DNA of 57,078 nucleotides. Origin: Deltaproteobacteria bacterium (GTDB taxonomy: Bacteria > Desulfobacterota > Desulfovibrionia > Desulfovibrionales > Desulfovibrionaceae). Of the stretch, positions 18,614 to 27,211 are shown piece after piece; within the stretch, counting starts at the first letter, position 1; each line of letters opens with the position of its first letter. Position numbers and translations under genes: made by a program. The DNA lies in the NCBI GenBank assembly GCA_009929215.1, contig SAAX01000008.1:1-57078 (forward strand), read 5' to 3'. The notes below the pieces were generated by a model. That model ran no database searches, was not told where the DNA came from, and saw only the letters and a program-made list of their open reading frames with translations.

Positions 18614-19291
18614 TTATTCCTTGATACGGTAACCCACGCCCCGCACAGTTTCGAGCATGGGTGCGGCATCGCCCAGCTTGGCCCGCAGCCTGCGCACATG
18701 CGTGTCTACGGTTCGGGCATAGCCTTCAAAGGAATATCCCCAAACGTTGTTGAGCAACTGCTCACGTGTGCGCACTGATCCCGCATGGCGCAGCAGGTCT
18801 TCAAGCAAACGAAATTCTGTGGCAGTAAGATTGAGCATTTCGCCGCCCACCTCTGCCGAATGTGCCTCGGTGCGCACCCGAATGCCGTGGCGCTCAAGCA
18901 CCGGGCTTTCTGCAGTGCGCCCACCGCGCCGCAGCACGGCCTTGACCCGCAGCATAAGCTCACGCACGCTGAAGGGTTTGACCACGTAGTCATCTGCCCC
19001 AAGGCTCAAACCCACCACGCGGTCCACTTCCTCACCCCTGGCCGTAAGCATGAGCACGGGAATGTGTGAAGTTTCAGACTGTGCCCCCAGGCGGCGGCAC
19101 ACTTCAAAACCGTCTACCCCCGGCAGCATCACATCCAGAATAACCAGATCGGGCGTATACTGTCGGGCCAGGGCCAATCCCTGTGTGCCATCGGCAGCCT
19201 CGTGCACCGTGAAACCCTCGCGCTCAAGATTGAAACGCAAAAGTTCACGAATGTCGGCTTCGTCTTCTACAATCAATATTTGCTGGCTCAT
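18614..19291 (-). CDS. phoB: OmpR/PhoB-family response regulator
   Basis: 225 residues: receiver domain with phospho-acceptor D53 (LVILDVMLPG), conserved lysine in VVKPFSVREL, then a C-terminal winged-helix DNA-binding domain (ARTVDTHVRRLRAKLG, VRGVGYRI). With phoR, pstB and phoU downstream and pstSCA divergent, it is most likely PhoB. The ATG at 19291 is preferred because AGAGGTG lies in SD position; a GTG three codons earlier overlaps that SD. A Pho-box-like site upstream suggests autoregulation. Confidence 0.93.
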   Translation of the reverse strand: MSQQILIVEDEADIRELLRFNLEREGFTVHEAADGTQGLALARQYTPDLVILDVMLPGVDGFEVCRRLGAQSETSHIPVLMLTARGEEVDRVVGLSLGADDYVVKPFSVRELMLRVKAVLRRGGRTAESPVLERHGIRVRTEAHSAEVGGEMLNLTATEFRLLEDLLRHAGSVRTREQLLNNVWGYSFEGYARTVDTHVRRLRAKLGDAAPMLETVRGVGYRIKE

Positions 19292-19355
19292 ATGTTTCAC
19301 CTCTATGACGCAATCAGAGTAAAACCACCTTGTGCGCCAAACTCATGGAGGGCAT

Positions 19356-19373
19356 GTTACAATTGCGTGACGA
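19356..19373 (-). promoter_or_regulatory. Pho-box-like site facing phoB
   Basis: On the minus strand the site reads TCGTCA-N6-TGTAAC, two half-sites 11 bases apart as in the E. coli Pho box. The same half-sites and spacing recur at 19449-19466 on the plus strand facing pstS. It is about 65 bases upstream of the phoB start. Assigned by eye. Confidence 0.6.
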
Positions 19374-19448
19374 AAACATTTATAAATATAGTTTGATATT
19401 TTAGCCACTTAATCATGCATTCCATAGCTTCACGCAGTCTTCTTCGTT

Positions 19449-19466
19449 TCGTCATAATTCTGTAAC
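19449..19466 (+). promoter_or_regulatory. Pho box facing pstS
   Basis: TCGTCATAATTCTGTAAC closely matches the E. coli PhoB consensus CTGTCATAWAWCTGTCAY, with the two direct half-sites 11 bases apart. It lies ~70 bases upstream of pstS. The -10 element cannot be fixed by eye. Confidence 0.75.
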
Positions 19467-19537
19467 AGAGGCAGGCAAAAAGGGAAACGTACCGGGAAGC
19501 GACCCGGTATCAACCACGATTAAAGAGGAGAATCTCC

Positions 19538-20356
19538 ATGACTATCGGAAAATTGTTTGCCACAGCCCTTACGGTTCTGAGCCTCAGTGCGCCCGCCATG
19601 GCCGCCCAGCAGGTTGTTATCAATGGCTCCACCACCGTGCTGCCCGTTGTGCAGAAAGCTGGCGAATCCTTTATGGCTTCTCACCCCGATGTGGAACTGA
19701 GCATCTCTGGCGGCGGTTCCGGCAACGGCATCAAGGCCCTGATTGAAAAGCAGTGCGATATCGCCATGAGCTCGCGTGATATCAAGGGCAAAGAAGTTGA
19801 CGCCGCGAAGAAAAACGGCGTGACCCCCAACCGCATCACCATTGCCGTGGACGCCATTGTGCCGGTGGTCAACCCCGCCAACCCCGTTGGTGCGCTTACC
19901 TCAGCCCAGCTGCGCGACATCTACAGCGGCAAGGTTACCAACTGGAAGGAAGTGGGCGGCGCCGACGGCAAGATCGTGGTTATATCGCGCGACACATCTT
20001 CCGGCACGTTTGAATGCTGGCAGGAACTGATCATGAAGGAAGATCGCGTCAGCCCCGCTGCCCTCATGCAGGCATCCAACGGTGCTGTGGTGCAGACTGT
20101 TTCCAAGAACAAGAACGCCCTCGGCTATGTGGGCCTTGGCTACATGGACAAGTCCACCAAGGGCCTCAAGGTCAACGATGTGACCGCCAGCGCCCAGACC
20201 GCTCTTTCCAAGCAGTGGCCCATCGCCCGCGAACTGTTTGTGTTCACCAACGGCGCTCCTGCTGGTGGTGCCAAGGCTTTTGTTGATTACCTGCTGGATC
20301 CCGGCAAGGGCCAGAAGGATGTGCTTGAAGTGGGTTATGTCCCCCTGGGCAAGTAG
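19538..20356 (+). CDS. pstS: Periplasmic phosphate-binding protein PstS
   Basis: 272 residues with a Sec signal peptide (cleavage likely after PAMA at about residue 22). Phosphate-binding segments are visible: NGSTTVLPV near the N-terminus, SGGGSGNGIKAL, the MSSRDIK loop, and SRDTSSGTFECW. GAGGAG precedes the ATG. Delivers phosphate to PstCAB. It is followed by a long intercistronic stem-loop before pstC. Confidence 0.96.
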   Translation: MTIGKLFATALTVLSLSAPAMAAQQVVINGSTTVLPVVQKAGESFMASHPDVELSISGGGSGNGIKALIEKQCDIAMSSRDIKGKEVDAAKKNGVTPNRITIAVDAIVPVVNPANPVGALTSAQLRDIYSGKVTNWKEVGGADGKIVVISRDTSSGTFECWQELIMKEDRVSPAALMQASNGAVVQTVSKNKNALGYVGLGYMDKSTKGLKVNDVTASAQTALSKQWPIARELFVFTNGAPAGGAKAFVDYLLDPGKGQKDVLEVGYVPLGK

Positions 20357-20385
20357 GTAGCAGACTACCGTAGCACCCACAGCAT

Positions 20386-20423
20386 CGGCGGAGCGGACGG
20401 CCACGGGCCGCCCGCAACCGCCG
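20386..20423 (+). other. Intercistronic stem-loop between pstS and pstC
   Basis: Two nested stems: CGGCGG/CCGCCG outside and GCGGACGGCC/GGCCGCCCGC (one mismatch) inside. There is no T-tract, so it is not a classic terminator. Such hairpins often stabilise or cap the transcript of the abundant binding protein relative to the permeases. Confidence 0.5.
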
Positions 20424-20436
20424 GGGAGAAAGCGCA

Positions 20437-21327
20437 ATGCGCTCCAGAGACATCAAGGAAAAATCGGTGCGGGTCACCCTTACCGCCCTGGCAGGCAGCT
20501 CTTTGCTGGCCCTGGCAGGTATCGTCATTTTTCTCTTCATGGAAGGTTTGCCGCTGTTCAGCGAGTATTCCTTCTTCAATTTTCTGTTTGGCAGCTTGTG
20601 GTATCCCACCGAAGAACCGGGCCTGTTTGGCATTTTTCCGCTGCTGGTGGCCTCGCTGGCGGTAACGGTGCTTTCATCGCTGCTGGCAGTGCCCATGGGC
20701 GTGCTGACTGCGGTTTACCTGACAGAAATTGCTCACCCCAATGTGCGGCGCGTCATCAAGCCTTTTGTGGAACTGCTGGCCGCCTTACCTTCGGTGGTGC
20801 TGGGCTTCTTGGGCATGGTGGTGCTTGCGCCCTTTTTGCAGGATTTTCTGGATGCGGATACCGGCCTCAATCTGCTCAATGCCTCGCTGGTTCTGGCGCT
20901 CATGAGCGTACCCACAATCTGCTCTGTTTCAGAAGACGCCCTGTTTGGCGTGCCGCGCGACCTGCGCGAAGCCTCATTGGCTTTGGGCGCAACACGCTGG
21001 CAAACCACGGTGCGCGTGGTTATTCCTGCGGCACTTTCCGGCATTGGCACGGCTGTGATGCTTGGCATGTCGCGCGCCATTGGCGAAACAATGGTAGTGC
21101 TGATGGTGGCGGGCGGTGCGGGCATCATACCTACTTCGCTGCTTTCGCCGGTGCGGCCCATGCCCGCAAGCATTGCCGCTGAAATGGCCGAAGCTGCCTT
21201 TCGCAGCGAACACTACCACGCCCTGTTTGCAATCGGCATTGTGCTCTTTTTCCTGACTTTGGCCTTTAATCTGGCCGCCGGATACATTGCCGAAAAACAC
21301 CGTCAGGTGGGGACATCCAGCCTTTAG
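20437..21327 (+). CDS. pstC: Phosphate ABC transporter permease PstC
   Basis: 296 residues, about six membrane helices. The binding-protein-dependent transport (EAA) loop is seen as DLREASLALGATRWQTTVRVV, followed by GMSRAIGETM. Short relative to E. coli PstC (319) but with the complete core. Follows pstS; pstA follows after 74 bases. Confidence 0.94.
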   Translation: MRSRDIKEKSVRVTLTALAGSSLLALAGIVIFLFMEGLPLFSEYSFFNFLFGSLWYPTEEPGLFGIFPLLVASLAVTVLSSLLAVPMGVLTAVYLTEIAHPNVRRVIKPFVELLAALPSVVLGFLGMVVLAPFLQDFLDADTGLNLLNASLVLALMSVPTICSVSEDALFGVPRDLREASLALGATRWQTTVRVVIPAALSGIGTAVMLGMSRAIGETMVVLMVAGGAGIIPTSLLSPVRPMPASIAAEMAEAAFRSEHYHALFAIGIVLFFLTLAFNLAAGYIAEKHRQVGTSSL

Positions 21328-21401
21328 GAAGCCCAAGGGCAACCCTAAATGGAAGCCGGCCCTGTTCGCAGTTTGAAGCCAGTTTACACGAGGAATAATT
21401 C

Positions 21402-22391
21402 ATGTCAGCCACAAATCGCCTCACTCCAGCTGTTTCTGACGGGCCCAATATCAAGCTTGCCCCACGCCCACTGGAACAGGACCTCATGAACCACGATGCG
21501 GAACCGCCCGTGAACAATGGCGTGCGCTTGCAGTTTGCCAGCGGCAAAGGGCGCGGCCAGTATCAGACCTTTATGTTCTGGCTGCTGCGGGGCGTGGCCG
21601 CCTGTAACGTTATGGCGCTGCTGGCCGTGTGCGCATTTTTGCTGCAAAACGGGCTGCCCGCCATGAGCTGGTCGTTTTTGACAGAAGCCCCCCGGCAGAT
21701 GATGACCAAGGGCGGCATTTTGCCCTGCATCATTGGCACGGCCATTCTTTCGCTGGGGTCGCTGCTTATTGCTTTTCCGCTGGGGGTGGCCTCGGCCGTG
21801 TATTTGAATGAGTACGCCAAGCGCAATGCCTTTGCCCGCTTTGTGCGCTTGGGGGTCAACAACCTTGCTGGCGTGCCCTCGGTGGTATTTGGCCTGTTTG
21901 GGCTTTCATTCTTTGTAACGTTCTGCGGCTTTGGCGTAAGCATCCTGTCTGGCGTGCTCACGCTGGCGGTGCTGACCCTGCCGGTGATCATTGGCACGGC
22001 AGAAGAATCACTGCGCAACGTGCACGATACCTACCGCGAAGCCTCGCTGGCACTAGGCGCTACCAAATCGCAGACCATCGCCCGCGTCATTCTGCCCTGC
22101 GCGCTGCCCGGCATGCTCACCGGGGCCATTCTTGGCGTGGCACGCGCTGCGGGTGAAACCGCCGCAATCATGTTCACTGCATCGGTCTTTTATACGCCCA
22201 AGGGGCCCGATTCCATTTTCAGCCCGGTTATGGCCCTGCCCTACCACATGTATGTGCTTGCCACTGCCGGTACGGAAATCGACAAAACCCGGCCCCTGCA
22301 ATACGGTACAGGCCTTGTGCTGTTGTTGCTGGTGCTGGGCATGAACCTGATCGCCATTCTTCTGCGGGACAGATTGCAGAAACGCCGCTGA
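21402..22391 (+). CDS. pstA: Phosphate ABC transporter permease PstA
   Basis: 329 residues: a hydrophilic N-terminal extension of ~55 residues, then about six membrane helices with the EAA loop TYREASLALGATKSQTIARVI and GVARAAGETAAIMFTA. The start at 21402 has GAGGAA upstream; the internal ATG at 21486 is an alternative. Last gene of pstSCA on this strand, with pstB on the other. Confidence 0.94.
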   Translation: MSATNRLTPAVSDGPNIKLAPRPLEQDLMNHDAEPPVNNGVRLQFASGKGRGQYQTFMFWLLRGVAACNVMALLAVCAFLLQNGLPAMSWSFLTEAPRQMMTKGGILPCIIGTAILSLGSLLIAFPLGVASAVYLNEYAKRNAFARFVRLGVNNLAGVPSVVFGLFGLSFFVTFCGFGVSILSGVLTLAVLTLPVIIGTAEESLRNVHDTYREASLALGATKSQTIARVILPCALPGMLTGAILGVARAAGETAAIMFTASVFYTPKGPDSIFSPVMALPYHMYVLATAGTEIDKTRPLQYGTGLVLLLLVLGMNLIAILLRDRLQKRR

Positions 22392-22675
22392 TCTCACACA
22401 AGATATTTCACAGCAGACATCTCAACTCCCTCCTGCCCCACACTCCAAAACTCCGCTCCTTTCCCTCTCTCTGCCAGAGCCTGCGCAAGCGGGCTCTGCC
22501 TGCTTTGGGCCTGCTGCAAGCAGAACCAAGGCTGCAATGCACAAAGAGCAGCGGACAAACCAGTCCACCGACCAACACACATAGCCCCGAAAGCACGACA
22601 GCAATCAGCCCAATAATGCTTTGAGCCTGCGGTCGCCCAGTATGGCCCCTGTTGCAGCCAGAACTGACGCAAAGA
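22392..22675. other. Intergenic gap between converging pstA and porin
   Basis: No convincing gene. Three short overlapping minus-strand ORFs lack ribosome-binding sites and family resemblance. The porin terminator lies at its right end. Confidence 0.5.
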
Positions 22676-22706
22676 CGCAAAAAGGGAGACCCGAAGGCCT
22701 CCCTTT
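22676..22706 (-). terminator. Terminator of the porin gene
   Basis: On the minus strand AAAGGGAG pairs with CTCCCTTT around a 10-base loop, followed by TTTGCG. It lies 40 bases beyond the porin stop. Confidence 0.78.
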
Positions 22707-22745
22707 GAATGCGTAACCTGTCGTGCGAAACGACTGGCGCTTGAA

Positions 22746-24302
22746 TTAGAAGCTGTACGCGAAGACCACTTTGGCCTGGAACATGTCCTGCTTGGAGAAC
22801 GAGCTGGGGTTCTGGGCTTTCTTCCAGGTGCTGTTGTCCATGCAGTTGACCAGGTAGTCCAGTTCCAGGTTCATTTCCAGGTTCTGGTAGATCTTGTAGG
22901 AGTTCACGAGGTTGAATTCCACAAGGCCGTCGTTGGTGGTCAGGTAAGGAATCGTAGCCTGGGTGGTAGCAGCGTCGTTCCAGGAGTAGGCATTGGCCAT
23001 GTACTTGACCATGCTGGTGCTGTTGGTGCCACCCCAGTAAGCGATGCGGAAGGTGTGCTTCAGGTCTTCCAGGAAGCTCATGTCCTTCAACTGGGCGCCG
23101 ATACCCCAGGTACCAGCGTAGTCAATGCCGTAGTCCTGACGCAGCCAGCCCATGTTGCCGTCACCCATGAAGGAGGTGAAGTTGCCGCAGGGCACGATGG
23201 AGGGCATGCGTTCAGAGCCGTTCTTCACGCTGTTGTCGTCGCCGGAAGCGTACCAGCCGAACAGGCCGGGGGTAGCCCAATCCATCTTGTATTCAACAAG
23301 AGCCTTGGCCAACCAGCCCTGACGGCCCATGCTGCCGCGCACGGTTTCGTTGCTCTGGCCCTTCTGCACGCTGTAACGGCCCATGCTTTCCACATAGCCG
23401 TAGTTGATGTCCAGTTCCACGTTCAAGGGATCGAACATGGTCAGGGTCATGGGCAGGCCAGCCCAGAACATGGAGCCATAGGCCTTGCTGGTGCCGCCGT
23501 AGCCAACGGTGTCGCCATCGGAATTGATCGACGCGCCCACGGGATAGGGGAACAGGGTGAAGCCGGGGTTACCGTCACGCACGCTGTGGTTGTTGTACTG
23601 AGTACCATCAGAGCTGGTGGTCGTGTTCTTGCCCATCATGCCGTACATAACCCAGGGGGTGATGCCGAAGCCGTCAAGCTTCACGGGCAGGGTCAGAGCG
23701 AACAGATCCATGTTGTCCAGGTAGTTCTGGTCGCGGGTGTTGCCGTTGTAGCGGGCGTCGTTGCCGTCAAAGTTGTCGTTGAAGGGGCGAGCCCACAACG
23801 CGGTGAGGCTGACGTTTTCGTTGAACTTGTAAGAAGTCACAACGGCAGCAACGTCGGTATCCATAACAGCGGAGCCGCCAGCCACGCTGGGCATGGCCAG
23901 GCCCTGGATACCCATGCGCACCTTGGCATCGGTCTGGGGGATGGCCCAGTCGATGTAGGCGTTCTTCACTTCAACAACGCGGCCGTCGGCGCCAAGGGCA
24001 CCGCCAGAAGCGTTGTTGCCCCAGGTCTGATCGCCCATTTCAAAGAACACGGTGCCGGACAGGGCTTCAGAAGCCACGGCGTCCAACTGGAGGCGCACAC
24101 GCTGCTGGGCAGCAAACTGATCGTTGGTGTCGGCCTTGACCTTACCGTTGTTGCCGGTACGGGTCTTGCTAATCAGGCTGTCGGAACCAGCGCTGAAGCC
24201 CACGAGCCACTGGCCCTTAGCCTTGAAATCAATGGCGCTGGCACCGGTGGCCGCGCCGAACACCAGGCCGGCGGCCAGGATAAGCGTACAAATGCGTTTC
24301 AT
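22746..24302 (-). CDS. Outer-membrane porin (Desulfovibrio homotrimeric porin type)
   Basis: 518 residues. Signal peptide with cleavage likely after ASA (residue ~23), then a long Gly/Asn/aromatic-rich beta-strand sequence (for example FSAGSDSLISKT, YAGTWGIGAQLKDMSF) ending in ...VFAYSF, the C-terminal Phe typical of Bam substrates. The ATG at 24302 follows GAGAGGAAGG; the longer ORF from 24395 is upstream leader. Sits beside pstSCA with a Pho-box-like site upstream, so it may be a phosphate-starvation porin (inference). Alternative: a constitutive major porin. Confidence 0.85.
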   Translation of the reverse strand: MKRICTLILAAGLVFGAATGASAIDFKAKGQWLVGFSAGSDSLISKTRTGNNGKVKADTNDQFAAQQRVRLQLDAVASEALSGTVFFEMGDQTWGNNASGGALGADGRVVEVKNAYIDWAIPQTDAKVRMGIQGLAMPSVAGGSAVMDTDVAAVVTSYKFNENVSLTALWARPFNDNFDGNDARYNGNTRDQNYLDNMDLFALTLPVKLDGFGITPWVMYGMMGKNTTTSSDGTQYNNHSVRDGNPGFTLFPYPVGASINSDGDTVGYGGTSKAYGSMFWAGLPMTLTMFDPLNVELDINYGYVESMGRYSVQKGQSNETVRGSMGRQGWLAKALVEYKMDWATPGLFGWYASGDDNSVKNGSERMPSIVPCGNFTSFMGDGNMGWLRQDYGIDYAGTWGIGAQLKDMSFLEDLKHTFRIAYWGGTNSTSMVKYMANAYSWNDAATTQATIPYLTTNDGLVEFNLVNSYKIYQNLEMNLELDYLVNCMDNSTWKKAQNPSSFSKQDMFQAKVVFAYSF

Positions 24303-24431
24303 AAATCCCTTCCTCTCTAGTTTTTCCCACAGGGTTAACAAAGGCCTGCTCCAAACAGGCAAAAAATTTATACCTGCCTTTTGTGCCGAAGGCAACTATT
24401 TTCGTCAAAATTTTTTTACCAAGCTGTGACA

Positions 24432-24449
24432 ATGGCAATATTATGACAC
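24432..24449 (-). promoter_or_regulatory. Pho-box-like site upstream of the porin
   Basis: The minus strand reads GTGTCATAATATTGCCAT: half-sites TGTCA and TGCCA 11 bases apart with the AT-rich TCATAAT centre shared with the pstS site. It lies ~130 bases upstream of the porin ATG. A further TGTCAC half-site follows directly. Confidence 0.5.
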
Positions 24450-24611
24450 AAGCCCGACACATTCTCAGCCAAAACCGCAGCCTTCAGCGGCAACCTGTGT
24501 AATAATTGCTTCTGGTTTGCGTTTGCGGCAAGCAGCCACAGCAGGGTAGCCTTCCCCACGGGGCGTACAATTTTTTGGAGGAATCCCCCCTGCCATTATA
24601 ATGAAGGGACG

Positions 24612-24667
24612 CAAAAAAGCCCGCCCCCGCCTGTGCTGCACACAGCACAAAACCGGGAACGGGCTTT
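24612..24667 (-). terminator. Terminator of the rsfS-gpmI-zinc-ribbon operon
   Basis: On the minus strand AGCCCG pairs with CGGGCT across a longer structure containing a GTGCTG/CAGCAC stem, followed by TTTTTT. It lies just beyond the zinc-ribbon stop. Confidence 0.7.
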
Positions 24668-24692
24668 AGGCTCGACCAGTAAAACCACTGAG

Positions 24693-24935
24693 CTACAAAA
24701 AATCCGGGTCGGCTGCGGCCTTGCCCTCTGCCAGCATGATACGAACATAGTGCAGGCTGTGCTCGTCTACCGGAATAATGGGAAAAGTTTGCGAACAGCC
24801 AGGGCAGCGCACCATGCGCGGCTCGGTGGGGCTGGCCTGGGGCACATGCTTGCCACAATTGGGGCACTGGTAAAAAAACAATATTTCCATGCCGTCGGGT
24901 GCAACGGGCTGGACAGGTCGCTTACGCTCAGCCAC
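24693..24935 (-). CDS. Small zinc-ribbon protein
   Basis: 80 residues with two CxxC pairs, CPNC and CPGC, spaced as in a zinc ribbon (YQCPNCGK ... VRCPGCSQTF), so it probably binds one zinc. It overlaps the gpmI stop by eight bases and is thus the third gene of rsfS-gpmI-zinc ribbon. No function is known. Confidence 0.7.
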   Translation of the reverse strand: MAERKRPVQPVAPDGMEILFFYQCPNCGKHVPQASPTEPRMVRCPGCSQTFPIIPVDEHSLHYVRIMLAEGKAAADPDFL

Positions 24936-26481
24936 GGCTGGCCTCCCCTTCGGTTTGGGGCGCGGCCAGATTGCGCCCGGTCATGAGCTCGGAGGGTTGC
25001 ATCCCCCACAAACCAAGAATGGTGGTGGCAACATCTGCCAGCCTGCCGTCCTGCAAGGCGCTTACCTTGCCGTTGGGCTCAAGCAAAATACAGGGCACGG
25101 GATTGGTGGTATGGGCGGTGTGCGGCTGCCCCTCTGGAGTGAGCATTTTTTCGCAGTTGCCGTGGTCGGCGATAATGAGCATGCGGCCACCGCGCGCCTC
25201 TACGGCAGCGACCATGCGGCCAACGCAGGTGTCCACCACCTCGCAGGCATGCACCGCAGCCTCAAGAATGCCGGTGTGGCCGACCATGTCGCCATTGGCA
25301 AGGTTGCACACCACAAGATCGTACACGCCCGAATTCCAGGCTTCCACAAACTTGTCCGTAACTTCGGGTGCGCTCATGGCGGGTTTTTGGTCGTAGGTTT
25401 TCACCTCGCGCGGCGAAGGCACAAGAATGCGGTCTTCTCCGGCAAAGGGTTCCTCTAGCCCACCATTAAAAAAGTAGGTGACGTGGGCGTATTTTTCTGT
25501 TTCTGCCAGGCGCAGCTGACGCAGCCCATGACGCGAAACAACCTCGCCCAGCCCCATGCTCACGGCATCTTTGGGAAATGCCACGGGGATGTTGAAGCTC
25601 GACTCGTAGGCGGTCATGGATGCCACCCCCGCAAGGGCTGGCACACGGCCCCGGTCAAAGCCGTCAAACTCGGGCTGAATAAAGGCCTGCGTAAACTGGC
25701 GCATACGGTCAGCGCGAAAATTGAACAAAAACAGCCCGTCGCCGTCGGCCATGCCAAGGGCCTCGCCCCCGGCCTCAAAGCACACGGGTTTGATAAATTC
25801 GTCGGTTACCCCGGCGGCATAGGAGGCCTCGATGGCTTCAATGGGCGTAATGGCAGCGGCAGGTACGCCGTGCACTATCACTTCCCACGCGTCCTTGAGG
25901 CGCTCCCAGTGCTTGTCGCGGTCCATGGCAAAAAAACGGCCCACCATGCTGGCAACGCGGGTTTGGCTTTGGCCTTCAATGCTCTGCAAAAGGGCGCGCA
26001 TAAAGTCCACACCACTGTGCGGATCGCGGTCGCGCCCGTCCATAAGGCAGTGGATGCGCACAGGCACGCCAGCCTTGTGGGCCATGGCACACAGGGCTTC
26101 GAGGTGATGAATATGGCTGTGCACGCCGCCGTCAGAGAGCAGACCGGCCAGATGCAGCTTGCCGCCGCTCTGCCGTACCGATTCAATCAGGCCGTTGAGC
26201 ACCGGGTTGGCGGCAAAGCTGCCGTCTTCCAGAGCCACGTCGATGCGGGTCATGTCCTGATACACCACGCGACCAGCGCCAATGTTCAGGTGACCTACCT
26301 CAGAGTTGCCCATGTAGCCGCGCGGCAGCCCCACATCGCGGCCAGAGGCCGCAAGGCGTGAATGCGGACAACGGGCGTTGAGCGCATCCATATTGGGTGT
26401 TGCAGCCACAAAGGGCGCGTTGCCAGGCCCCGGCTCGGCAAGGCCCCAGCCATCAAGAATCAGCAAGAGCGTGGGCGTCAT
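24928..26481 (-). CDS. gpmI: 2,3-bisphosphoglycerate-independent phosphoglycerate mutase
   Basis: Mn-dependent interconversion of 3- and 2-phosphoglycerate in glycolysis and gluconeogenesis. 517 residues, family length. N-terminal LLILDGWG holds a metal Asp; the catalytic serine is S60 in GYMGNSEVGH; later ligands lie in FNFRADRMRQ and IADHGNCE. The ATG at 26481 starts the conserved core three bases after the rsfS stop; the longer ORF start inside rsfS is rejected. Confidence 0.97.
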   Translation of the reverse strand: MTPTLLLILDGWGLAEPGPGNAPFVAATPNMDALNARCPHSRLAASGRDVGLPRGYMGNSEVGHLNIGAGRVVYQDMTRIDVALEDGSFAANPVLNGLIESVRQSGGKLHLAGLLSDGGVHSHIHHLEALCAMAHKAGVPVRIHCLMDGRDRDPHSGVDFMRALLQSIEGQSQTRVASMVGRFFAMDRDKHWERLKDAWEVIVHGVPAAAITPIEAIEASYAAGVTDEFIKPVCFEAGGEALGMADGDGLFLFNFRADRMRQFTQAFIQPEFDGFDRGRVPALAGVASMTAYESSFNIPVAFPKDAVSMGLGEVVSRHGLRQLRLAETEKYAHVTYFFNGGLEEPFAGEDRILVPSPREVKTYDQKPAMSAPEVTDKFVEAWNSGVYDLVVCNLANGDMVGHTGILEAAVHACEVVDTCVGRMVAAVEARGGRMLIIADHGNCEKMLTPEGQPHTAHTTNPVPCILLEPNGKVSALQDGRLADVATTILGLWGMQPSELMTGRNLAAPQTEGEASRG

Positions 26482-26483
26482 GA

Positions 26484-26897
26484 TTATTCCCCGGTACGGG
26501 TGCTTGCCAGCGAGGCCGCCTTGTTCCACAGGGCTTCAAGGCCGTAGAGCTCGCGCACAGGTTCCAGAAAAACGTTAACGACAATGTCGTTCAAGTCCAC
26601 CAGAATCCACTGGCCGGCGGTGTAGCCTTCCATGCGCAGATACTCGTAGTTGCGCGCGCGGCACATTTCGCCAATGCCGTCGGCAAGGCTTTGTGCGTGG
26701 CGCACAGAGGTGGCGCTGGCAATGACCAGGGCTTCGGCAAAACTGCCCTGCTCGGCCATGTCTATGCTGACCACGCGGGCGGCCTTGTGCTCTTCAAGCC
26801 AGGTCACCACGGCAGTCAGTTTTTCTTCCAGGGATACATCCGCAAAACGCTTGGGGGCAGTGCCCCCCACAGGTGAAGAAGGAGTGTTGTTTTCCAT
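26484..26897 (-). CDS. rsfS: Ribosomal silencing factor RsfS
   Basis: 137 residues of the DUF143/Iojap family. It binds ribosomal protein uL14 and blocks 30S-50S joining under starvation. Conserved parts: VVSIDMAEQGSFAEALVIAS, SVRHAQSLADGI and the core GQWILVDLNDIVVNVFLEPVRELYGLEALW. An extra ~25 polar residues precede the domain. ATG 26897 chosen; a GTG at 26906 is possible. The stop lies immediately before gpmI. Confidence 0.93.
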   Translation of the reverse strand: MENNTPSSPVGGTAPKRFADVSLEEKLTAVVTWLEEHKAARVVSIDMAEQGSFAEALVIASATSVRHAQSLADGIGEMCRARNYEYLRMEGYTAGQWILVDLNDIVVNVFLEPVRELYGLEALWNKAASLASTRTGE

Positions 26898-27211
26898 ACG
26901 CTTCACATATCGTAAAGACGGGCCAAGGGCAATGCCGCCGCACCCGCCCAGCCCGCCATAAAGCGCAGAATTGCGGCTTTAATCGGGCCTGCCGGGCAAA
27001 GCCCTGCCCACGGGTTGCCCAACCTCACGGCAAATCACCACAGCCCCGGCATGCGAGCGGCAAGGCCTTCAAACCAGCGCGGCGGGCGCAGAATCGCCCT
27101 TATCCGTATTGACCGCGCCCGCGCATTGCGGCATACCCAAACGAAGCTTTTATCTAGGGATCAGTGTAGCGCCAATGCGCCGCCAAACGCCAGCAGCAGA
27201 AGGAGAGGGCC
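26898..27211. other. Divergent intergenic region between rsfS and paaK
   Basis: About 310 bases with no gene I can support. A weak promoter-like pair on the plus strand (TTGACC near 27112 with CATACC 17 bases later) could serve paaK. No riboswitch or strong hairpin seen. Confidence 0.4.

Noticed and set aside
22394..22680. Short minus-strand ORFs with one hydrophobic stretch between pstA and porin
   Set aside because: No ribosome site, and all three overlap each other in different frames; no sign of selection visible.
23055..24320. 421-codon plus-strand ORF opposite the porin
   Set aside because: Val/Ala/Gly/His-rich mirror of the porin codons; the porin strand has signal peptide, SD and terminator.
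24465..24650. 61-codon minus-strand ORF upstream of the porin
   Set aside because: It overlaps the operon terminator and has no SD; the region is better explained as porin leader and control sequence.
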